Part shown: piece by piece, positions 44,300 to 52,009 of the stretch
Layout: every line of letters begins with the position of its first letter
How positions within the stretch are numbered: the stretch's first letter is position 1
Assembly (NCBI GenBank): GCA_015068225.1
Contig: SVKX01000002.1
Span: 1 to 64,000, forward strand
Length of the DNA stretch: 64,000 nucleotides
Origin: Oscillospiraceae bacterium
Lineage (GTDB): Bacteria; Bacillota; Clostridia; Oscillospirales; Oscillospiraceae
Direction of reading: 5' to 3'
Notes under the pieces: model-generated
Databases searched by the model: none
What the model was told of the DNA's origin: nothing
The model's input: only the letters and a program-made list of their open reading frames with translations
Position numbers and translations under genes: made by a program

Positions 44300-45271
44300 T
44301 TAAATACCTGTCATTGCATCCAGAACATTGACTTCCATATTCTGAATACTGCGGGTCATAGAAAGACCTTCGTCGATGTCCACATCCCGGAAGCTGCCCT
44401 GACTGGTGCAGACAACACGGTTTGTTTTACCTGCCAGAAGAAGCTCAACGGCCAGGTAGCCCATTTTTGTAGCATTCACACGGTCGCGTCCGGTAGGCGC
44501 GCCACCACGCTGAATGTGGCCCAGAACCGTCACACGGGGATCCAGATCGATGGCCGCCTTGATCTTAGCCGCAATCTCAGCAGCAGATCCTGCGCCCTCA
44601 GCAACAACGATCATGTAGTGTGTGAATCCATTAAAACGAGCTTGACGGATCTTTTCGATCACATCCTTCTCAAAATCGATCTTCTCTTCAGGAACCAGTA
44701 CAGCAGTAGCACCAACAGCAAGACCCACATACATAGCAAGGTAGCCAGCGTTGCGACCCATGACTTCCACAACGGAGCAACGCTCGTGGGACTGCATGGT
44801 ATCCCGCAGCTTGTCGATGCAGGAAATAGCAGTATTGGCAGCTGTATCAAAGCCGATGCTGTAATTGGTGCAGCAGATATCGTTATCGATGGTGGCAGGG
44901 ATGCCGATCACATTGATGCCGTGGCTGGAAAGGGCTCTGGCGCCCCGGAAAGTACCGTCACCGCCAATGGCAACAATGCCGTCAAGTCCCAAAAATTTAC
45001 AAGTAGATACAGCCTTTTTCTGGCCTTCCTCGGTCATGAATTCCTTGCTGCGCGCAGTATAAAGGATGGTACCGCCGCGGTTAATGGTATGGGCGACGCT
45101 GCGTTCATCCAGCTTGATAATGTCGCCGGAGATGAGGCCGTTGTAGCCGCGGCGAATACCGTAGCATTCCACACCGTGATACATAGCTGTACGGACTACT
45201 GCACGGACACAGGCATTCATGCCGGGCGCGTCGCCGCCGCTGGTAAGTACACCGATTCTCTTTACGCTCAT
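44300..45271 (-). CDS. pfkA: 6-phosphofructokinase
   Basis: GVLTSGGDAPGMNACVRAVVR; IGGDGTFRGAR; PATIDNDI. Confidence 0.97.
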   Translation of the reverse strand: MSVKRIGVLTSGGDAPGMNACVRAVVRTAMYHGVECYGIRRGYNGLISGDIIKLDERSVAHTINRGGTILYTARSKEFMTEEGQKKAVSTCKFLGLDGIVAIGGDGTFRGARALSSHGINVIGIPATIDNDICCTNYSIGFDTAANTAISCIDKLRDTMQSHERCSVVEVMGRNAGYLAMYVGLAVGATAVLVPEEKIDFEKDVIEKIRQARFNGFTHYMIVVAEGAGSAAEIAAKIKAAIDLDPRVTVLGHIQRGGAPTGRDRVNATKMGYLAVELLLAGKTNRVVCTSQGSFRDVDIDEGLSMTRSIQNMEVNVLDAMTGI

Positions 45272-45485
45272 AGGGAATCCCTCCGAAATATATTTCTAGA
45301 TTTATTCTAACCGCTGGAAATCCCGTTGTAAAGTAAAATTCCTTTTTAGAAAGGAAAAATGCAAAAACTGTGTAGCTGAGAACAAAGTTGCTTTCCTTAG
45401 AAAATATTTTTATGTATTTTAAAAATTATTCTTGACTGTCAACCTGCTTTATAGTGTAATATAGCGTCGAAGGAAGTGATTACCG

Positions 45486-46955
45486 TTGAAAATTCAGGAT
45501 CTCGAGACGCTGACCGGACTAGACAGAGCAACTATCCGTTATTATGAGACAGAGGGAATGTTTCGTCCCAACCGTCTGGAAAACGGCTACCGTGACTATT
45601 CCGATGACGATAAAACCCTGCTGATTCGAATTAAACTCTTGCGGCAGATAGGAATTCCTCTGGTAAAGATCAAGGAACTGCAGCAGGGGAGTGCAGTACT
45701 TTCGGATACCTTGTCCAAGCAGATCGAGAAACTGCACATGCAGCGCGACAGCACACAGCGCTCTGTACAGCTCTGCGAGCTTCTGCTATCAGACAATGTC
45801 GCATTTGAAGATCTGGACGGAGCGCTCTATCTGAGCCGGCTGGAGACTATGCCCATTGAGTATCCCCGACAGCCGGAGGAAGCAAACGAGTACATCCCGG
45901 AATTCCACGAACAACTTCAACCACCTTGGCATCCTTTTCGGCATCTGATTGGCAGAACAGCGGATATATTCCTGGTTCAGTTGGTTCTAACATTAATTTG
46001 GATTTATGCTCTCCATCTAAGAGTGTCGGACAGTTGGTTGTTTTTCCTGCCGCCGATTTTCCTTGCACCGTTGGTGCTTGTTCCTCTGGAAGCGGTATGT
46101 TACCGTCTATTCGGAACTACCTTAGGAAAGTATGCTATGGGTATTCAGGTAACCCGAAATGACGGCAGAAAGCACAGCCTGTCCACCGGCATCCGCCGCA
46201 GCTTTCGGGCATACAGGTATGGATGGGCCTATGGCATCCCGATTATGCATCTTTGGGCGATCGCAGACGGCTGGGACAATCACAAGCTAGGAAAAATAAA
46301 ATGGAATGACGAATCTGAGATTACCTATCATCCATGTCATAAAAGACGTCTCGTCACTGGGTTTACAGTACTTATTTTGATTACACTTTTGGGAACTGTA
46401 ACTAATTACGCTCTGCATCTTCCAAAATATGCATGGAAGGATTTGACTCTTTCGGAGTTGTCTGCCAATTATAACTATTATGCTAGTCAAAATCATCTGA
46501 AGATCAACAAGATGAATTCTGACGGATCTATCTTCATCCCGGACTATCTGGGTTATAATGCCCTACGGGAGGTGGATTATATCATGGATTCCGGCACTGT
46601 AAAGGGATTCTCTTACGGTTACGTAGATGCAGAATTTATTCGCGTTGCTGCCATTCCGGAGGAATTCCGCATCGCTATGTATGCGCTCATTGTTGCCCGA
46701 CCAGGTCATAATAAAGCATCGTTAAATGACTTTTATGTCAATTTCCGCAAAGTGATCACAGCGGCAATTAAAGACGGAACAAACTATGTCGATTTTATAT
46801 ACGAGAATATCAAAGTACAATGGAGTATCGATTATAAAAACTGCACTTATTATCCATCCTCTAAAAGCACCGGATTCTTGAGAGCAAACAGGGATGGAAG
46901 TTATAAGATCGATAGCTCTGTAAACATTTTGTTTCATTTGGAACTGATCGATTAA
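45486..46955 (+). CDS. MerR-family HTH fused to RDD membrane domain and C-terminal extracytoplasmic domain
   Basis: N-terminal LETLTGLDRATIRYYETEGMFRPNRLENGYRDYSDDD; RDD-like LFGTTLGKYAMGIQVTRNDGRKHSL; TM helices. Confidence 0.85.
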   Translation: MKIQDLETLTGLDRATIRYYETEGMFRPNRLENGYRDYSDDDKTLLIRIKLLRQIGIPLVKIKELQQGSAVLSDTLSKQIEKLHMQRDSTQRSVQLCELLLSDNVAFEDLDGALYLSRLETMPIEYPRQPEEANEYIPEFHEQLQPPWHPFRHLIGRTADIFLVQLVLTLIWIYALHLRVSDSWLFFLPPIFLAPLVLVPLEAVCYRLFGTTLGKYAMGIQVTRNDGRKHSLSTGIRRSFRAYRYGWAYGIPIMHLWAIADGWDNHKLGKIKWNDESEITYHPCHKRRLVTGFTVLILITLLGTVTNYALHLPKYAWKDLTLSELSANYNYYASQNHLKINKMNSDGSIFIPDYLGYNALREVDYIMDSGTVKGFSYGYVDAEFIRVAAIPEEFRIAMYALIVARPGHNKASLNDFYVNFRKVITAAIKDGTNYVDFIYENIKVQWSIDYKNCTYYPSSKSTGFLRANRDGSYKIDSSVNILFHLELID

Positions 46956-47042
46956 GGTAAAAACTATAGGGAAGGGGAGCGAACGAAATGGTTTGATTTA
47001 TTGGATTGATTAGAAATTGAATGCAGATTGGAGGATTTTATA

Positions 47043-47414
47043 ATGAAGAAAATAGCCATAATCTACTCAATTTTATCATGCATTTTGCTTGTTGTGCTGG
47101 TATTCTGCTGGATATTCTCTTTTCAAATTTCTTTAACCCTTTCAGGCCTTCGCCCTGATATGATCCTAAGGGATACATATGAAACAAACGAAGAGAGTAT
47201 CTCTATTCGGGTATTGAATATTGTTTCCGTGGATAACAGAAAGATCGAAGCAGTTTTATCTCAGGACTTCCTTGGCGTTTGGCATATCAGGAGTCTGAAT
47301 GATCTGGAGCCATACAACGAACGAGAGGAAGAGATCAAGCAGAAACAAGAGGAAGTAAGTGATATCCTAAATCAGCTTCTAAAAGAAACGGTGGGCGAGA
47401 ACGGAGGGAAATAA
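47043..47414 (+). CDS. Small membrane-anchored hypothetical protein
   Basis: N-terminal TM, RBS ggaggat, ~123 aa. Confidence 0.6.
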   Translation: MKKIAIIYSILSCILLVVLVFCWIFSFQISLTLSGLRPDMILRDTYETNEESISIRVLNIVSVDNRKIEAVLSQDFLGVWHIRSLNDLEPYNEREEEIKQKQEEVSDILNQLLKETVGENGGK

Positions 47415-47415
47415 T

Positions 47416-48057
47416 ATGAAGAAAAGGGTGCAGTTCATTACCTGGATCGTGCCCGTTGCTCTGGCGACGGTAATGATTCCGTGGGCAATTATTGCTTCTC
47501 TAAGCTTTTGGACAAATTCTTATTCCGATGCTTTTGCCCGGGCAGGGCTAAGTGATGAAAGTGTGTATGTTGTTGATATTCTCCACGATGATAGTACGGA
47601 TATGAAATATCATGTAGTCCAGACAACTACGCTGGAGGAAGGGGATATGGTTCTTGCCATTCTTTCCGAGTCTCCGTATGGAATTTGGAATGTAATTAAG
47701 TCCAATGAAGGGTCTTTCGATATGGAAGGCGGGAAGGAAATGTCTACAATCCAGATAGACCTTCCAACAAAGGGGCGAACATATCCTGCAAAGGATGAAA
47801 TTCCTGTTATCTCTGTAGGTGAATTTCATTTCTATGCTTGCGGAAACAATGCTTTAAAAGAAGTCATGCTCACAAATGAGCAGATTGCAGACAATGCCAA
47901 TATCCAATTCCATCAAAATGGCGAAAATTGGTGGGTGCATATGATCTATACAGAAATGAGACCTAACAGTTCCATGCTGGAAGTAAGCGTGAAGGGCGGA
48001 TTTAACATTCCTGGATTATTAATGAAAAACGGATGTATTTCGCGCTATGCTGACTAA
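47416..48057 (+). CDS. Membrane-anchored hypothetical protein
   Basis: 213 aa, N-terminal TM, directly follows the preceding ORF. Confidence 0.6.
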   Translation: MKKRVQFITWIVPVALATVMIPWAIIASLSFWTNSYSDAFARAGLSDESVYVVDILHDDSTDMKYHVVQTTTLEEGDMVLAILSESPYGIWNVIKSNEGSFDMEGGKEMSTIQIDLPTKGRTYPAKDEIPVISVGEFHFYACGNNALKEVMLTNEQIADNANIQFHQNGENWWVHMIYTEMRPNSSMLEVSVKGGFNIPGLLMKNGCISRYAD

Positions 48058-48121
48058 AAACTGAAAATCTTCTCCATGGGGCGGCAAAGTAATAACGCCG
48101 AGTATATCCGGACGAATAAAG

Positions 48122-48157
48122 ATAACTGCAGGGAAGTATATCCCTGCAGTTTTTTGT
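48122..48157 (+). terminator. Intrinsic terminator
   Basis: aactgcagggaagtatatccctgcagttttttg. Confidence 0.85.
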
Positions 48158-48170
48158 TTCAAACTCACTG

Positions 48171-48203
48171 AACGCAACAAAATGACAGAGGTTTTGTTGC
48201 GTT
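48171..48203. repeat. attL: dif-like site (left boundary of element 1)
   Basis: aacgcaacaaaa-tgacagagg-ttttgttgcgtt, perfect 12-bp inverted arms. Confidence 0.85.
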
Positions 48204-48221
48204 AGGCGAAGCTCTGCGGCC

Positions 48222-48803
48222 CTAGTATCAAGTACGATCGGGGCGGCGGGCGCATGAGAGGGAGCCAAAAAAAAGCCGCCTGGTCAAAGACCAAGCGGCT
48301 TTTCCTCGCGCCATGGACACCCTAGGAGTGGCCCCCGAGGGGGCGGCAAGCGAGCCTCGCACCACGAATATAGCACGAAGTGCGCCGGAAGTCAAGGAAA
48401 AATGTGGCGATCACACGCGGCGTGTAGACCTGGTTTACAATTTACGGACTGTCAACCGGGCCAAAAAATGCGCGCCGGGGGCCGACCGCGCCCCGGGGGG
48501 GCCGCCGGAGAGGGCTGCGAAAAGCAGACCCCCGGCGGGGGCCCGCAGGCCCCTCGCCCAGCCACAGACTGGGGCGAGGGCACCGAAGGGCACCGAGCCA
48601 AGCGGGACGGGGGGCCCCCCGGATGGGGGACCGGGGCCCCGGCCCGCGGTCCTCGCATGAACGGAGTGGGAGCCGCCGGGTCATGTGATCGCGGGGTGAT
48701 CTCATTCATGCGGCGGTCCCTCCATTGTGGTGCGGGGGCGGCAGCCCATGGGCGAAGCCCATCCATGGAAGGGCCGAAGGCCCGGTCCTTTACTTGATAC
48801 TAG
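48222..48803. repeat. Inverted repeat (13 bp arms) flanking the GC-rich noncoding block upstream of rep
   Basis: ctagtatcaagta (48222-48234) and tacttgatactag (48791-48803). Confidence 0.85.
48272..48306. terminator. Terminator-like hairpin in element 1
   Basis: aagccgcctggtcaaagaccaagcggcttttcc. Confidence 0.7.
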
Positions 48804-48823
48804 GACATTATTCCGTCAGAGCC

Positions 48824-49591
48824 ATGCGAGTGATCGTGAAGAATGGCCGAGAAATTCAACACAATACCATCGTCTACGCGTATCCAGACGGGGCCATTGA
48901 TGTGATCTGCGCAGCTGATCCCATCTTCCGTGAGCCCGGATGGGAAGCCGCGGAATGGGCAGAGCCGGAGGCGAAGCCCCGCGGCGCTGCCCGCGAAGCG
49001 GGCAAGAAAGCCGAAGGCGCCGACATGGAGCGAAGTATGAGACGAGCGCGGGCGAAGCTGCGCCGGTTGGCGTTAGCCAACCAGTTCGAGTACTTCGTGA
49101 CATTGACCCTCGATCCCGCCCGAATCGATCGGTACGATCCGGCGGCCGTCACCAAGGCCCTCGGCAGATGGTGTGACAACATGGTGCGCCGCCATGGTCT
49201 GCGGTATATCCTCGTGCCGGAACAGCACAAAGATGGTGCGTTCCATTTCCATGGCTTCATGGCCGGGCGCGGCCTTGAAGCCCGCGATAGTGGGGTGGAA
49301 TGGGATGGCCGTCCGGTGTACAATCTCCCGCAGTGGTCATATGGATTCACCACCGCGCAGCGGCTGTATGGAGAGTACCATGCCGCGGTCGGGTACTGCT
49401 GCAAGTACATCGGAAAGCAGAGCGGGCAGCGCCCGCTCGGCCGCTGGTATTACAGCGGCGGGGCCCTGCAAGAGCCCCGGAAAATCTACGCGGACCGGGA
49501 TTACCGGGCCTGTGGAGAAAATTGTGAAAATGTCGCGGAATTTTCAATTCCGGGCACAAAAATCAAGGTTTTCAAGCAAAAAGGAGGATAA
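48824..49591 (+). CDS. Rolling-circle replication initiator (HUH endonuclease) of element 1
   Basis: FVTLTLDP motif 1; HFHGFMAG HUH motif; YCCKYIGK YxxKY motif 3; ATG at 48824 preferred. Confidence 0.85.
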   Translation: MRVIVKNGREIQHNTIVYAYPDGAIDVICAADPIFREPGWEAAEWAEPEAKPRGAAREAGKKAEGADMERSMRRARAKLRRLALANQFEYFVTLTLDPARIDRYDPAAVTKALGRWCDNMVRRHGLRYILVPEQHKDGAFHFHGFMAGRGLEARDSGVEWDGRPVYNLPQWSYGFTTAQRLYGEYHAAVGYCCKYIGKQSGQRPLGRWYYSGGALQEPRKIYADRDYRACGENCENVAEFSIPGTKIKVFKQKGG

Positions 49592-49592
49592 A

Positions 49593-49928
49593 ATGATGAT
49601 TAACGCACAAAAACTGGATTCTGCAATGTTGGAGCTTGGGCACACTGAAAACCTCAAGGGAACCGGGTATATCCGGGAAGGGGTGGAGCTCTTTCACAAT
49701 GGCTGCGTTCGCATGACGAAGGAACTTTACCCGGCGATCGCCAAGGCAGCGAACACCACGCCAACACGGGTAGAGCGGTGCATGCGGCACGCTATCAACA
49801 GCGCATGGGGCCGGGGCAATATTGACGCCCAGAGGCGCTACTTCGGTTACAGCGTCAGCCCGGAGCGGGGCGTGCCCACAGTAGGGGAGTACATTGCCCG
49901 TATGGCGAGGGTCTGCGGTGAGAACTGA
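49593..49928 (+). CDS. Stand-alone Spo0A C-terminal DNA-binding domain-like protein
   Basis: MLELGHTENLKGTGYIREGVELF...MTKELYPAIAKAANTTPTRVERCMRHAINSAWGRGNIDAQRRYFGYSVSPERGVPTVGEYIARMA resembles Spo0A effector domain (TKxLYPDIAKKxNTTxSRVERAIRHAIEVAW...FGYT...KPTNSEFIAMIAD); no receiver domain. Confidence 0.9.
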   Translation: MMINAQKLDSAMLELGHTENLKGTGYIREGVELFHNGCVRMTKELYPAIAKAANTTPTRVERCMRHAINSAWGRGNIDAQRRYFGYSVSPERGVPTVGEYIARMARVCGEN

Positions 49929-50448
49929 ATACCTGATACAGAAAGAGGTCGAGCGGGTGCTCGACCTCTTGACATATGAAAACCGCCTTGTGCTTCGGGT
50001 GCTGCTGCACACGGGAATAAGGATCGGGGACGCGCTACAGCTGAAGCCGGAGCAGCTGAAACCGAACTTCTGGATCACCGAGCAAAAGACCGGGAAGCGG
50101 CGGCAAATCGGGCTGCCGGAGCCGCTTCTGTCCGATTTATTGGACAGTTCCGGGGCCTACTGGGTTTTCCCGGGGGCTGATCCCCGGAAGCACCGATCCC
50201 GGCAGGCAGTTTGGAAGGATGTGAAGCGGGCCGCGGCTGCGCTTCGGTTAACTGCCAACGCAGCACCACACAGCGCCCGCAAGGTTTACGCCGTGCAGCT
50301 GCTGAACAAGTACGGCGACATAGAGCGCGTGCGCCGGGCGCTGAATCATGGCGGGCTGGAGGTCACCATGATTTACGCCATGGCAGACAAGCAGCTGACA
50401 GCCGCCGGAAGGCGGCGCAGGGCGAAGCCCGGCCGGAAAAGGGCTTGA
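49918..50448 (+). CDS. Minimal (catalytic-domain-only) tyrosine recombinase
   Basis: LHTGIRIGDALQL (Arg I), APHSARKVYAVQLL (HxxR), LNHGGLEVTMIYA (H, Tyr); GTG start overlapping the previous stop. Confidence 0.8.
   Translation: MRTEYLIQKEVERVLDLLTYENRLVLRVLLHTGIRIGDALQLKPEQLKPNFWITEQKTGKRRQIGLPEPLLSDLLDSSGAYWVFPGADPRKHRSRQAVWKDVKRAAAALRLTANAAPHSARKVYAVQLLNKYGDIERVRRALNHGGLEVTMIYAMADKQLTAAGRRRRAKPGRKRA
49943..49970. repeat. Perfect 11-6-11 palindrome in the 5' coding region of the minimal recombinase
   Basis: aagaggtcgag-cgggtg-ctcgacctctt. Confidence 0.9.
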
Positions 50449-50577
50449 CAATAGCGCCCGCTTCTGGTAGTATCTTGTCGAGGGAGGTGGAAGCACCTCG
50501 CCAAACGAAACAAAACCATTATTTTGTGGGCCGGGAGGCCCGTATGCGTTGGATACCGACAGGGCCCGGAGGGCCCA

Positions 50578-51222
50578 TTATTTGAAGCCATCCAACGCAA
50601 CAAAATAATTTTTTTGCATGCGTTGGATAGGAAAATACTTTTCAGGGATATTATCCTTATCCCAAGAATTGAAATACCGGTAATAGAACGGACGGAAAGT
50701 AAGGGTGAATTTTTTCTGGAAAGGCCAACCCCATTGGAGAGGGAAGACAAGCAACCAAAGCATGGATGCCATCTTGTATCCGTCAATAATCTGTTCCGTA
50801 TTCTTGTCAACGGTGACCCTCTTATAAACTCTGCGACAGAGGGTAAACGGGCCCAGCTTGTACATATACCAAAGCTGATTAGAAAGCCGGCGTATGGTCA
50901 CATCCATATCATCCCATGATTGGCTGAAGACATCACAATCACAGGAATAATGACGATGCTTTTTAAACCATGCGATAGTAGCTTTATCCAGCTTTTTATA
51001 GGCACGGGAATTATATTCAATGCCAGCTTCATCTATGGCTATGTAAGAGCCATAAGGGAAAGTCCATTCACCGAGACCGTCAAGATAAGCAGAGCCACAG
51101 CCGGGAACAGTATTATAGAAATTGCAGAAGGTATGGTTATACTTTCTGCGATTTTTCTTTGCCAGCTTACAAGCTAAGGTAGTCTTGCCGACACCGGGAG
51201 AGCCAAAGAATGTACGAATCAT
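50578..51222 (-). CDS. zot: Zot-like (pI) filamentous phage assembly ATPase; C-terminus altered by integration
   Basis: FFGSPGVGKTTLACKLAKK Walker A; YIAIDEAGIEYNSR Walker B; hydrophobic TM segment near C-term; last codons overlap the att site. Confidence 0.85.
   Translation of the reverse strand: MIRTFFGSPGVGKTTLACKLAKKNRRKYNHTFCNFYNTVPGCGSAYLDGLGEWTFPYGSYIAIDEAGIEYNSRAYKKLDKATIAWFKKHRHYSCDCDVFSQSWDDMDVTIRRLSNQLWYMYKLGPFTLCRRVYKRVTVDKNTEQIIDGYKMASMLWLLVFPLQWGWPFQKKFTLTFRPFYYRYFNSWDKDNIPEKYFPIQRMQKNYFVALDGFK
50591..50627. repeat. Central att site (element 1/element 2 junction), overlapping the 3' end of zot
   Basis: tccaacgcaacaaaataatttttttgcatgcgttgga; shares aacgcaacaaaata with attL/attR. 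Confidence 0.85.
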
Positions 51223-51401
51223 CTAGACACCAACTTTCCCAGCAGACGGAACACAGAGGAAACAACAATGCAGAGAATCACGGCACCAACGAAATATTCA
51301 ATCATGAGACCATAGTCCCAAGAACCGGAATAACCAGACCCTGCATCATAGAACTCAGGCGTGCCAAGGATCTGACGCAAAGCTTCAAGTACAGTATTCA
51401 T
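51219..51401 (-). CDS. Small membrane protein (inovirus morphogenesis/minor coat candidate)
   Basis: 60 aa with one TM, overlaps zot start. Confidence 0.65.
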   Translation of the reverse strand: MNTVLEALRQILGTPEFYDAGSGYSGSWDYGLMIEYFVGAVILCIVVSSVFRLLGKLVSR

Positions 51402-51405
51402 ATAA

Positions 51406-51477
51406 TCACTCCTTTACAAAAAGACCGACAACGAGGACGAGCAGAATTCCAAAGAGAAGAACAACTTGCATACTCAT
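51406..51477 (-). CDS. Tiny TM protein (23 aa)
   Basis: MSMQVVLLFGILLVLVVGLFVKE with upstream ggaggt RBS; below ORF-track cutoff. Confidence 0.6.
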   Translation of the reverse strand: MSMQVVLLFGILLVLVVGLFVKE

Positions 51478-51483
51478 AAATAT

Positions 51484-51591
51484 TTACCTCCGAATAAGCA
51501 TAAGCAACAGACCAAACACGAACATCAGCAGAAAGACATAGGTCATATAACTGCCGGTAAAGAAGATAGGCAAACAGGGAAGCACAATCAT
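51484..51591 (-). CDS. Tiny TM protein (35 aa)
   Basis: MIVLPCLPIFFTGSYMTYVFLLMFVFGLLLMLIRR; ATGA overlap with upstream gene. Confidence 0.6.
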   Translation of the reverse strand: MIVLPCLPIFFTGSYMTYVFLLMFVFGLLLMLIRR

Positions 51592-51764
51592 CCTCGGCCA
51601 CCTCCCCAGAATACAGTAATTACGATACTGATAATGAGAAATGCGAAAAGGATAATCGCAAGAGAAACATTAGTACCAGCAACAGTGAATACAGTAGCGT
51701 TCAACTTAGAGAATATGCCTGCCCACAGGTCACGGAGCATATCAAAAAAGGGCGTAATATCCAT
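51588..51764 (-). CDS. Small membrane protein (58 aa)
   Basis: MDITPFFDMLRDLWAGIFSKLNATVFTVAGTNVSLAIILFAFLIISIVITVFWGGGRG; RBS aggaggt. Confidence 0.65.
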   Translation of the reverse strand: MDITPFFDMLRDLWAGIFSKLNATVFTVAGTNVSLAIILFAFLIISIVITVFWGGGRG

Positions 51765-51773
51765 ATGTACCTC

Positions 51774-51995
51774 CTAAAAGGGTAAAATAGACAAGATGAA
51801 TTTGACGAGATATATAGCGACAAAGCAAGTAATTGCAGTGCCAATAATCATGGGCATAAAGGGGGCAATCACATTGGGCATGCCCAAAGCAGAAAGAAGA
51901 AAGCCAAGTGCAGAAATGCACATATTGATAGAGTTAATGAAGAAACTCCACATCATTTCCGCATAGCCAAGAATCTTACTGAAAAAATCAAACAT
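51774..51995 (-). CDS. Small polytopic membrane protein (73 aa)
   Basis: MFDFFSKILGYAEMMWSFFINSINMCISALGFLLSALGMPNVIAPFMPMIIGTAITCFVAIYLVKFILSILPF; RBS aggaggt. Confidence 0.7.
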   Translation of the reverse strand: MFDFFSKILGYAEMMWSFFINSINMCISALGFLLSALGMPNVIAPFMPMIIGTAITCFVAIYLVKFILSILPF

Positions 51996-52009
51996 TCATT
52001 GTACCTCCT

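Larger units (their letters stand above)
48171..50605. mobile_element. Element 1: ~2.4 kb rolling-circle element (HUH Rep, Spo0A_C-like, minimal tyrosine recombinase); candidate inovirus satellite
   Basis: Bounded by dif-like sites; visibly GC-rich relative to both flanks; operon of rep, Spo0A_C-like and recombinase. Confidence 0.75.

Noticed and set aside
48313-48797. Several overlapping ORFs on both strands of the GC-rich block
   Set aside because: Low stop-codon frequency from high GC; Pro/Gly/Arg-rich products typical of noncoding GC-rich DNA.
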